A stretch of DNA of 64,000 nt, from the NCBI RefSeq assembly GCF_001517545.1, contig NZ_FBYA01000001.1, positions 187,181 through 251,180 of the forward strand, given 5' to 3'. Both the position numbers and the translations under genes were made by a program. Positions 19,043 through 26,392 of the stretch are shown piece by piece; the stretch's first letter is position 1, and each line of letters starts with the position of its first letter. Below the pieces are notes generated by a model. It saw only the letters and a list, made by a program, of their open reading frames with translations, did no database searches and was not told the origin of the DNA. Source of the stretch: Limnohabitans sp. Rim47 (lineage in GTDB: Bacteria > Pseudomonadota > Gammaproteobacteria > Burkholderiales > Burkholderiaceae_C).

Positions 19043-19818
19043 CTGAATTTGTCCTCGACAGGAAAGGGGCGCACGCTGACTTCGGCGCTGTGAATCTCTT
19101 GCAAGCCCGTGTCGGTTTGCAGGCGCAAAGCGCCGCTGGCGCTGACACCCAGCGCCGCACCGAGCAGGCCATCGCTGGTGTGCACGCGCCTGCCTTTGAG
19201 CACATCGCGCGATTCAAATCTGTTTTGCAGCGGGGCGAAGCCTTCGCGCTCAAACGCCAACAGGGTCTGTACCAAAGGCAGGCTCAAGCGCGCCAGACAG
19301 GCTGGCGCGGTCAAGTCAGGCAACAACTCGGTGAGGGCTGCTGGCGCGGTGTTCAGGCCGTCTGCAGGCCGCGCACGGATGTTCAGGCCCACGCCCACCA
19401 CCACCTGGCTGCGCCCGCCCATGCTGGCCGCTTCGACCAGAATGCCGCCGAGCTTGCGGTCTTGAAACCACAAATCGTTGGGCCACTTCAGGCCCACATC
19501 GGGGTGCAGGCTTTCGGCCAGGCTCAGGCCCACGGCCAGCGACAAGCCGGACCAGTCTTTGGGTGTGAGGGACAAGCTGAGTGAGAAAGTGAGCGAGTCG
19601 CCGGGCTGGCTTTGCCAGACGCGGCCCATGCGACCGCGGCCTGCGGTTTGGCGCTCGGCCACCAGCAGCGTGGCTTCGTGCTGACTTGCGCGTGCCCGGC
19701 GCATGAGCTCGCTGTTGCTCGAATCAATTTCGGGCAGCACTTCGACCGTGAAATCGGGCAGCAGGGGGAACACCTGTTCCCAAACCGTTTCAGCAGGCCA
19801 GCGTGTGGACGAGATCAT
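19039..19818 (-). CDS. birA: Biotin--[acetyl-CoA-carboxylase] ligase
   Basis: A 259-residue enzyme that makes biotinyl-AMP and attaches biotin to the BCCP subunit of acetyl-CoA carboxylase. The biotin/AMP loop GRGRMGRVW (about residues 60-68) and KWPNDLWFQDRKLGGILVE are clear, and the C-terminal capping domain follows. There is no N-terminal DNA-binding helix-turn-helix, so this is a group I (non-repressor) BirA, unlike E. coli. It overlaps the small membrane protein gene by 4 bp. Confidence 0.94.
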   Translation of the reverse strand: MISSTRWPAETVWEQVFPLLPDFTVEVLPEIDSSNSELMRRARASQHEATLLVAERQTAGRGRMGRVWQSQPGDSLTFSLSLSLTPKDWSGLSLAVGLSLAESLHPDVGLKWPNDLWFQDRKLGGILVEAASMGGRSQVVVGVGLNIRARPADGLNTAPAALTELLPDLTAPACLARLSLPLVQTLLAFEREGFAPLQNRFESRDVLKGRRVHTSDGLLGAALGVSASGALRLQTDTGLQEIHSAEVSVRPFPVEDKFR

Positions 19819-19849
19819 GGTGACGGTGGCTCAGCTTGCTTGTGGTGGG

Positions 19850-19933
19850 CGCGAGCCCCTGCTCGCGGATGGTGGCACTTCGACAAGGTCTGCGCAGCTT
19901 TGTCCGCATTCGGCCGCAGGGGCGGCCTCCTAC
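19850..19933. repeat. REP-like palindromic element
   Basis: CGCGAGC-CCCT-GCTCGCG (19850-19867) followed by GCAGGGGCGGCCTCCTACA (19915-19933). The first half matches, in inverse orientation, the palindrome at 41468-41483; the second half matches 45851-45865. The arrangement resembles extragenic REP/BIME elements. It fills the gap between birA and the SET gene (19819-19960), which holds nothing else that I see. Confidence 0.6.
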
Positions 19934-19960
19934 AGTGTCAACGCTGGAGGCCAGCATGCG

Positions 19961-20680
19961 TCAGCCTTTTGGGGTGCCCGCCTTCTTGGGTTTGGTCGGC
20001 TTTTTGGCTTTCTCCGCTTTCACGGGCTCGGCCGCTTTGGGCGCTTTGCTTTTGGTTTTCGCCTTGGCTTGTTCTTTCACCTTGGCATCGGCCTTTGACT
20101 TGTCTTTCGCAGGCTTGTCTTTAGATTTCGCCTTGGCCTTTTTCTGGCTGGGCGTTTTGGGCGTGTCCTTGCGCTCTTTGGGCGACAACAGGGTGCCACG
20201 GCAATTGGCGCTGCCGCACCAGCAAGGGTATTCGGCCTTGAGCTTCTTGGTGTAGGGCTCGTCGATGATCAGGCCGTAGTCGTAGTTCAGTTCTTCACCG
20301 GCCTTGATGTTGCGGATCGCCTTGATAAAAATGCGCTCGTTGTCTTCGTCGGCTTCGCAGTTGGCGTCGCAGCTGTGGTTGATCCATCGCGAAGAGTTGC
20401 CACCATGCAGCGCATCGATCACCCGGTCCTCGTTCACATGGAAATAGAAGGTGTGGTTCGGGTCATTGGGATCGTGCGGGTGACGGTCTTGTGCCTCATC
20501 CCAGCTGATGATCTCGCCCACGTATTCGATCAGTGTCTCGCCCTCTGCAAGGTCTTGCAGCGCAAACACGCCCTTGCCATGCACGCCAGAGCGACGCACC
20601 TGAATGCGCTTGCCGGAAGTGCCTGCAGTCGAACGGCTGGCGGATGAGCGGCTGGGGGATGAAACTGGGGTTTTGGCCAC
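19961..20680 (-). CDS. SET-domain protein methyltransferase with lysine-rich tail
   Basis: A 239-residue protein. The SET domain is residues about 24-140: RRSGVHGKGVFA, EYVGEIISWDE, the SAM/active-site NHSCDANC (101-108) and the catalytic-Tyr segment ELNYDYG (130-136). It is followed by a post-SET zinc motif CWCGSANC (153-160). Residues about 165-239 are almost wholly Lys, Ala, Pro and Ser, much like histone H1-like bacterial proteins. SET proteins methylate lysines; bacterial targets are rarely known. The 95-bp gap to the divergent topB contains a GC-rich alternating stretch. The domain call is secure; the substrate is unknown. Confidence 0.92.
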   Translation of the reverse strand: MAKTPVSSPSRSSASRSTAGTSGKRIQVRRSGVHGKGVFALQDLAEGETLIEYVGEIISWDEAQDRHPHDPNDPNHTFYFHVNEDRVIDALHGGNSSRWINHSCDANCEADEDNERIFIKAIRNIKAGEELNYDYGLIIDEPYTKKLKAEYPCWCGSANCRGTLLSPKERKDTPKTPSQKKAKAKSKDKPAKDKSKADAKVKEQAKAKTKSKAPKAAEPVKAEKAKKPTKPKKAGTPKG

Positions 20681-20710
20681 GGCGTTAAAAATTTGTTATG
20701 GTGAATTCAT

Positions 20711-20755
20711 GTGGGCGTGCGCGTGAGCGCGTGCCCGGGCGCGTGCGTACACGCG
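20711..20755. other. Alternating purine-pyrimidine GC tract (possible Z-DNA)
   Basis: The segment from GTGGGCGTGCGCGTGAGCGC on through GCGTGCGTACACGCG is largely alternating G/A and C/T steps, the pattern that favours left-handed DNA under negative supercoiling. It sits between the divergent SET and topoisomerase genes. Structural inference only. Confidence 0.4.
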
Positions 20756-20775
20756 AGACAACGGATTGTAATGAC

Positions 20776-23691
20776 ATGAAAACATTGGTAATTGCAGAGA
20801 AGCCTTCTGTGGCTCAAGACATCGTTAAAGCCTTGACGCCGACCTCCGGCAAGTTCGAGAAACACGACGACCATTTTGAGAACGACCAATACGTCGTCAC
20901 CAGCGCCGTGGGCCACTTGGTGGAGATCCAGGCCCCTGAGCAGTACGACGTCAAGCGCGGCAAGTGGAGCTTTGCCAACCTGCCCGTGATCCCACCGCAC
21001 TTTGACTTGAAGCCGGTGGACAAAACCAAGAGCCGCCTGACCGCCGTGGTCAGGCAAGCCAAGCGCAAAGACGTCAATGCCCTCATCAACGCCTGTGACG
21101 CGGGCCGCGAGGGTGAGCTGATCTTCCGCTTGATCGAGCAGTACGCCGGTGGCACCAAGACGCTCGACAAACCCGTGCAGCGCCTGTGGCTGCAGTCCAT
21201 GACACCACAAGCCATCCGCGACGGCTTTGACAACCTGCGCAGCAACAGCCAAATGCAAGGCCTGGCCGATGCGGCCCGCAGCCGCTCTGAGGCCGATTGG
21301 CTGGTGGGCATCAACGGCACCCGCGCCATGACCGCGTTCAACTCGCGCGATGGCGGCTTCTTCCTTACCACCGTGGGCCGCGTCCAAACGCCTACTTTGG
21401 CCGTGGTGGTCGAGCGTGAAGAACAAATCCGCAAGTTCATCAGCCGCGACTATTGGGAAATCCACGCCGAGTTCGGCGCTGCTGCAGGCACTTACCCCGG
21501 CAAGTGGTTCGACCCGAAGTGGAAGAAAGAAGAAGACGCCGAAAAGAAAGCCGACCGCAAGTGGACCGCTGCCGAGGCGCAAGCCATCGTCGACGCCGTG
21601 CGCGGCCAAACCGCCACCGTGACCGAAGAGGCCACCCCCACCACGCAAGCGAGCCCCGGCCTGTTTGACCTGACCAGCTTGCAGCGCGAAGCCAACGGCA
21701 AGTTTGGCTTTTCGGCCAAGACCACGTTGGCGCTGGCCCAAAGCCTGTACGAGCGCCACAAGGCCCTGACCTACCCCCGTACCGATTCGCGCCACCTGCC
21801 CGAAGACTATGTGCCCGTGGCCAAACAAACCTTCGAGATGCTGGCCGACAGCGGCATGCGCCACCTGTCCCCGCACGCCCTCACCGCGCTCAACAACAAC
21901 TACGTGCGCAAAATCCCGCGCGTGTTCGACAACAAAAAAGTCTCAGACCACTTCGCCATCATCCCCACCTTGCAAGCGCCCAGCGGATTGTCTGAGGCCG
22001 AGCAAAAGCTCTATGACCTGGTGGTGCGCCGCTTCATGGCGGTGTTCTTCCCCAGCGCCGAATACCAGGTGACCACCCGCATCAGCGTGGCTGCGGGCCA
22101 CAGCTTCAAGACCGTGGGCAAGGTGCTGGTCAAACCCGGCTGGTTGGCCATCTATGGCAAAGAAGCCGCTGAAGAAGTGGCCGACGCCAAAGACGGCGAC
22201 AAAGGCCAAAACCTGGTGCCGGTGCAGCCGGGTGAGCAGGTCGGTGTCGAGTCGGTCGAAGCCAAGGGCCTCAAAACCCGCCCGCCTGCCCGCTATTCAG
22301 AAGCCACGCTGCTGGGCGCCATGGAAGGTGCCGGCAAGATGGTGGACGACGACGAGTTGCGCGAAGCCATGCAGGAAAAAGGCCTGGGCACGCCAGCCAC
22401 CCGCGCCGCCATCATCGAAGGCCTGATCAACGAGAAATACATGCTGCGCGAAGGCCGCGAGATGATCCCGACGGCCAAGGCCTTCCAGCTCATGACGCTC
22501 TTGCGCGGCCTGCAGGTCGAAGAACTCTCCAAGCCCGAGCTGACCGGCGAGTGGGAATACAAACTCGCCCAGATGGAGCAAGGCAAATTGAGCCGCGCCA
22601 CCTTCATGGCCGAGATCGCGGCCATGACCGAGCACATCGTCAAGAAAGCCAAAGAATACGACCGCGACACCGTGCCCGGCGACTACGCGACGCTGACCAC
22701 GCCCTGCCCCAACTGCGGCGGTGTGGTCAGAGAAAACTACCGCAGGTACACCTGCACCGGTGCGCAAGGCGCTGCCGAAGGCTGCGGCTTCTCGTTTGGC
22801 AAATCGCCTGCAGGCCGCACTTTTGAGCCCGCCGAAGTCGAGCAATTCATGCGCGACAAAAAGATCGGCCCCCTGGACGGCTTCCGCTCCAAAGCCGGAT
22901 GGCCCTTTGTGGCCGAGATGGCGCTCAAGTACAACGAAGAAGAAAAGAACTGGAAGCTCGAATTCGACTTTGGCGACGACAAGAAAAACGAAGACAGCGG
23001 CGAGATCGTCGAGTTCAGCGATGAGTCGCTGGGCGTTTGCCCCAAATGCGCCAGCGCGGTGCACGAGCACGGCAGCAACTACGTGTGTAGCAAAGCCGTA
23101 CCCACACACGAACAACCCACGCCCAGCTGCGACTTCAAGACCGGCAAGATCATCTTGCAGCAGCCGGTGGAGCGTGAACAGGTCGTCAAATTGCTGAGCA
23201 CCGGAAAAACCGATTTGCTCGACAAATTTGTGAGCAACCGCACCCGCCGCAGCTTCAAGGCCATGCTGGCCTGGAACCCCGAAGAGGGCAAAGTCGCGTT
23301 TGAGTTCGAGCAGCGCGAAGGCGGCAAGAAATACCCCCCGCGCAAAACCGCAGCCAAAAAGACCCCATTCGGCAAGCCCGCTGTCAAAAAGGCCGCCGCC
23401 AAAGCACCAGCGGCCAAAAAAGTGGCCAAGGCCGCCGCGCCCAAAGCCCCACGCAAAGCCGCAGTGGGCACCTTGAAGCCCAGCGCCGCCTTGGCCGCTG
23501 TGATCGGCGACGGCACCTATGCCCGCACCGAAGTGGTCAAAAAAATCTGGGACTACATCAAGGCCAACAACCTGCAAAACCCAGCAGACAAACGCAGCAT
23601 CAGCGCCGATGGCAAGCTCCAAGCCGTGTTTGGCAAAGACAGCGCCACCATGTTCGAGCTGGCCGGGATCATCGGCAAGCACCTGAGCTGA
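20776..23691 (+). CDS. topB: DNA topoisomerase III with C-terminal SWIB domain
   Basis: A 971-residue type IA topoisomerase. The TOPRIM start is MKTLVIAEKPSVAQDIVKAL with ACDAGREGELIFRLI (107-121), and the active-site tyrosine is Tyr333 in YPRTDSRH. Two C-terminal zinc-finger-like segments follow (CPNCGG...; CPKCAS...), then an Ala/Lys/Pro-rich linker (about 855-890), then a SWIB/MDM2-type domain to the end (about 895-970). E. coli TopB is 653 residues, so this one is greatly extended. An upstream in-frame GTG/ATG is rejected because the TOPRIM begins at 20776. It relaxes negative supercoils and decatenates DNA. A terminator follows. Confidence 0.95.
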   Translation: MKTLVIAEKPSVAQDIVKALTPTSGKFEKHDDHFENDQYVVTSAVGHLVEIQAPEQYDVKRGKWSFANLPVIPPHFDLKPVDKTKSRLTAVVRQAKRKDVNALINACDAGREGELIFRLIEQYAGGTKTLDKPVQRLWLQSMTPQAIRDGFDNLRSNSQMQGLADAARSRSEADWLVGINGTRAMTAFNSRDGGFFLTTVGRVQTPTLAVVVEREEQIRKFISRDYWEIHAEFGAAAGTYPGKWFDPKWKKEEDAEKKADRKWTAAEAQAIVDAVRGQTATVTEEATPTTQASPGLFDLTSLQREANGKFGFSAKTTLALAQSLYERHKALTYPRTDSRHLPEDYVPVAKQTFEMLADSGMRHLSPHALTALNNNYVRKIPRVFDNKKVSDHFAIIPTLQAPSGLSEAEQKLYDLVVRRFMAVFFPSAEYQVTTRISVAAGHSFKTVGKVLVKPGWLAIYGKEAAEEVADAKDGDKGQNLVPVQPGEQVGVESVEAKGLKTRPPARYSEATLLGAMEGAGKMVDDDELREAMQEKGLGTPATRAAIIEGLINEKYMLREGREMIPTAKAFQLMTLLRGLQVEELSKPELTGEWEYKLAQMEQGKLSRATFMAEIAAMTEHIVKKAKEYDRDTVPGDYATLTTPCPNCGGVVRENYRRYTCTGAQGAAEGCGFSFGKSPAGRTFEPAEVEQFMRDKKIGPLDGFRSKAGWPFVAEMALKYNEEEKNWKLEFDFGDDKKNEDSGEIVEFSDESLGVCPKCASAVHEHGSNYVCSKAVPTHEQPTPSCDFKTGKIILQQPVEREQVVKLLSTGKTDLLDKFVSNRTRRSFKAMLAWNPEEGKVAFEFEQREGGKKYPPRKTAAKKTPFGKPAVKKAAAKAPAAKKVAKAAAPKAPRKAAVGTLKPSAALAAVIGDGTYARTEVVKKIWDYIKANNLQNPADKRSISADGKLQAVFGKDSATMFELAGIIGKHLS

Positions 23692-23717
23692 TTTTTGACT
23701 GAATTGAGGTTTTGAAC

Positions 23718-23740
23718 GCCACGCGGGTCGTGGCTTTTTT
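23718..23740 (+). terminator. Intrinsic terminator of topB
   Basis: GCCACG-CGGGT-CGTGGC followed by TTTTTT, 27 bp after the topB stop. Confidence 0.85.
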
Positions 23741-23888
23741 CTTTGGCGACAGGCATGGCCGCCTTGGCGTTTTGACGGCGGTATAGCTCTTTGGGTAGAT
23801 GAAAATTGACCATTGGATGGCTTCACGGTTCATCCCGGTTTTTGCAGACTGTTCTTGTCTTTCAACTGCAATAACCAAGGACCTTTTC

Positions 23889-24440
23889 ATGTCGCCACGA
23901 TTCGTCAAAATCTCTTCAATGACCGCTGCCATCGTGCTGGCGTCTTCCAGTCTCGCCGCCTTTGCCCAAGGGACAGGCACAGGTTCCGGTCCGGGAGCTG
24001 GGCCTGGTGCCGGTGTTGGCGTTGGCGTTGGCGTTGGGCCTGGCTCGGGCGCAGGTCCCGCTACCGGTTTCGGTGCCAAGACAGAGCAGTTTGTGGAGCG
24101 GCAAAAAGAAGCCATCCACCACCAGACGCAAATCCGCACGCAGGAAAAAAACCTGACGGACACGCGCGGCCAGATCAAGGCGCAGGAGAATTTGCTCAAG
24201 CAAACGCGTGACCAAATCAAGCGACAAGATCAGATGTTGACGCGTACACGCAGCCAGATTCAGGACCACGCGCAAGACAAGCCCGAGCTGCTGGACGCAC
24301 TGCGCAAGCAAGAGCAAACCCAGGAGCGCCTGTTGACGCACCTGAAAACCCAAGAGCAAAGCCTGACCCAGGTTCGCGACCAGCTCAAGACCGAAGAGCA
24401 GGAGCAGACCCAGTTGCGCGATCAGCTTAAAAAGAAGTGA
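23889..24440 (+). CDS. Secreted Gly-rich and coiled-coil protein
   Basis: A 183-residue protein of no family that I recognise. Residues 1-27 are a signal peptide (MTAAIVLASSSLAAFAQ). Next is a low-complexity tract of about 38 residues of alternating Gly with Thr, Ser, Pro, Ala and Val (GPGAGVGVGVGVGPG in the middle), encoded by tandem GGTGTT/GGCGTT units. The rest is a long charged helix rich in Gln, Lys, Arg and Thr, with repeats on the pattern QxRTQE/QLKTQE, a likely coiled coil. ATG 23889 is preferred over 23799 because it starts the signal peptide. It is probably periplasmic. The stop abuts the convergent gene with no gap. Confidence 0.75.
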   Translation: MSPRFVKISSMTAAIVLASSSLAAFAQGTGTGSGPGAGPGAGVGVGVGVGPGSGAGPATGFGAKTEQFVERQKEAIHHQTQIRTQEKNLTDTRGQIKAQENLLKQTRDQIKRQDQMLTRTRSQIQDHAQDKPELLDALRKQEQTQERLLTHLKTQEQSLTQVRDQLKTEEQEQTQLRDQLKKK

Positions 24441-26330
24441 CTATTTCTCGCTGAACCGGATCTTGGTGGGCAAGGCCACCAGCAAAGGTTTCAAGGCCGC
24501 CCAAGCCGCTTCGGGCGTGGCCCTTGCATCGACTTCTACTGGGGCATCGCCCATGGCTTTGACCTCGGGCCATTGTGTGGCGGGCGTTTGCAAGGGCGTC
24601 AACACCCGATCGACCAGGCCTTGCACCACCGCGGCGGTGGCCAGGGTGCGCAGTTCGGGTTTGTAGATCTTGCCGACGTTGGTGACAGGCATGCGCTGCA
24701 GCACGGTGATGGATTTGGGGCGGGCTGGGGCTTCGTCCACGCCTTGGGCGGTGAAGGCCAGCAACTCGTTTTCGCTCACCACGCTGCCGGGCTTGAGCGT
24801 GACAAAGGCCACGGGCAATTCGCCTGCATAGGCGTCGGGTGCGCCCACGGCGGCGCACAGTTCGACGGCGGGGTGTGCGCCCAGTGCGTCTTCGATCACT
24901 TTGGGGTCGATGTTGTGGCCACCTCGAATGATCAAGTCTTTGGCCCGGCCCGACAGGTGCAGTCGGCCTTGCTCGTCGATGAAGCCCACATCGCCTGTGA
25001 TGAGCCAGCCCTCGGGCGTGAAGCTGCGGGCGGTTTCGGCGGCATCGAGGTAGCCTGAAAACAGGTTGGGTCCTTGGTAGAGCACCATGCCTTTTTCGCC
25101 CGCTGGCAGATCTTGTCCGGTGGCTTGGTCGTCGCTGTTCAAGGCCACCACTCGCACCCGCGCGTGCGGCAGCGGCCAGCCCACGCAGCCTGCGGGGGCG
25201 CTCAGGCCCGGTGGGGCCACGGTGCTCAGGCCCGCGGTTTCGGTCATGCCCAGGCTTTCGTTGATCTGCAAGCCGAAGCTTTGCGCAAAGCGTTGCGCCA
25301 GTTCGGGCGGCAGCGGTGCAGCACCGGTGCGCACCGCACGCAGGCGTGAGATGTTGGCCCCGTTCAGCGGCACGCCCGCCAGTGCCGCCAGCACGGTGGG
25401 CACACCCGACATGAGGGTGCAGCCGTGGTGTTCGACCAAGCGCCAATAGTTTTGCACCACGTCGCGGTGACGAAACAGCGCAGCGGTGGGAATGACGATG
25501 TGCATGCCCACGGCCAGCGAACACAATGCGCCGGGCAGCACACCCGCCACATGGAACAGCGGGTAGCCGTTGATCGTCACATCGCTGGTTTGAAAGCCTT
25601 GCATCGTGGCGTTGGCCCAAGCGGTGAACACCTGTGCGCCATGGCTGTGCCGGGCCAGTTTGGGTGCGCCGGTGGTGCCCCCGGTGTGGAAGTACGCGGC
25701 GATGTCGCTGGCCTGAATGACGCGTTCGCTTTGCAGGCGGTCGCTAATCTGTTGCTGGCGCAGGGCATGAAAGTCGTGTGTGCCGCGCGGTAAGTCAGAC
25801 GCCAGAGCGTGGCCATCGGGGTGCACGAGCAGCACGGTGTGCAGTTGGGGCAATTGGGCTTGCAGGCGCAGTGCTTTGTCACGCATTTGGCTGTCGTCGT
25901 CCACGCCGTGGGCGATCAGCACTTTGGCCTGGCTGGCCTGCAAGAGGGACAGCAGCTTTTCTTCGCTCAGCAAGGGGTTGAGCGGTTGCACAATGCCTGC
26001 CGCCTCGCCACCCCAAAGGGCCAAGTGGTAGGCCAGTCCACCGGGCAGCAAGATGGCCATCACGTCTTGCGGGCCGATGTGCAGGCTGTGCAGCGCATTG
26101 GCCGTTTGGTGAATGCCTTGCAGCAAGGTGCGGTATGTCCAGCAGGTGGCTGGACCGCCGGGCTGGCCTGTGGCCAAAAAGGTGAGTGCGGGCCGGTCGG
26201 GGTGGGCTTCGCAGCTGGCGCGAATCAGCGCATAGGTGCTGGCCCATGGCGTGCTTTGGGCCAAGGGTGTGGCCTCGATGCGTTGAATGTCGGCGAGGGA
26301 TTGAACGGGCGTTGAGACGGTCAGGTGCAT
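24441..26330 (-). CDS. AMP-binding acyl-CoA synthetase
   Basis: A 629-residue ANL-superfamily enzyme that activates a carboxylic acid as acyl-AMP and then acyl-CoA. The P-loop-like motif HTGGTTGAPKLARHSH, the GMTETAG motif, and the hinge/ADP motif WLITGDVGFIDEQGRL are present; the final catalytic Lys is in NVGKIYKPELR. The frame is open for 363 bp further upstream, but ATG 26330 starts the family-like region. The substrate is not predictable. It lies downstream of putA on the same strand, with 62 bp between. Confidence 0.9.
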   Translation of the reverse strand: MHLTVSTPVQSLADIQRIEATPLAQSTPWASTYALIRASCEAHPDRPALTFLATGQPGGPATCWTYRTLLQGIHQTANALHSLHIGPQDVMAILLPGGLAYHLALWGGEAAGIVQPLNPLLSEEKLLSLLQASQAKVLIAHGVDDDSQMRDKALRLQAQLPQLHTVLLVHPDGHALASDLPRGTHDFHALRQQQISDRLQSERVIQASDIAAYFHTGGTTGAPKLARHSHGAQVFTAWANATMQGFQTSDVTINGYPLFHVAGVLPGALCSLAVGMHIVIPTAALFRHRDVVQNYWRLVEHHGCTLMSGVPTVLAALAGVPLNGANISRLRAVRTGAAPLPPELAQRFAQSFGLQINESLGMTETAGLSTVAPPGLSAPAGCVGWPLPHARVRVVALNSDDQATGQDLPAGEKGMVLYQGPNLFSGYLDAAETARSFTPEGWLITGDVGFIDEQGRLHLSGRAKDLIIRGGHNIDPKVIEDALGAHPAVELCAAVGAPDAYAGELPVAFVTLKPGSVVSENELLAFTAQGVDEAPARPKSITVLQRMPVTNVGKIYKPELRTLATAAVVQGLVDRVLTPLQTPATQWPEVKAMGDAPVEVDARATPEAAWAALKPLLVALPTKIRFSEK

Positions 26331-26392
26331 GCGTGATGTTAGCCACCGCTCGGCCCGTGCTTTGTCACGCAGGTGGCAAAGCACGGGGGACT

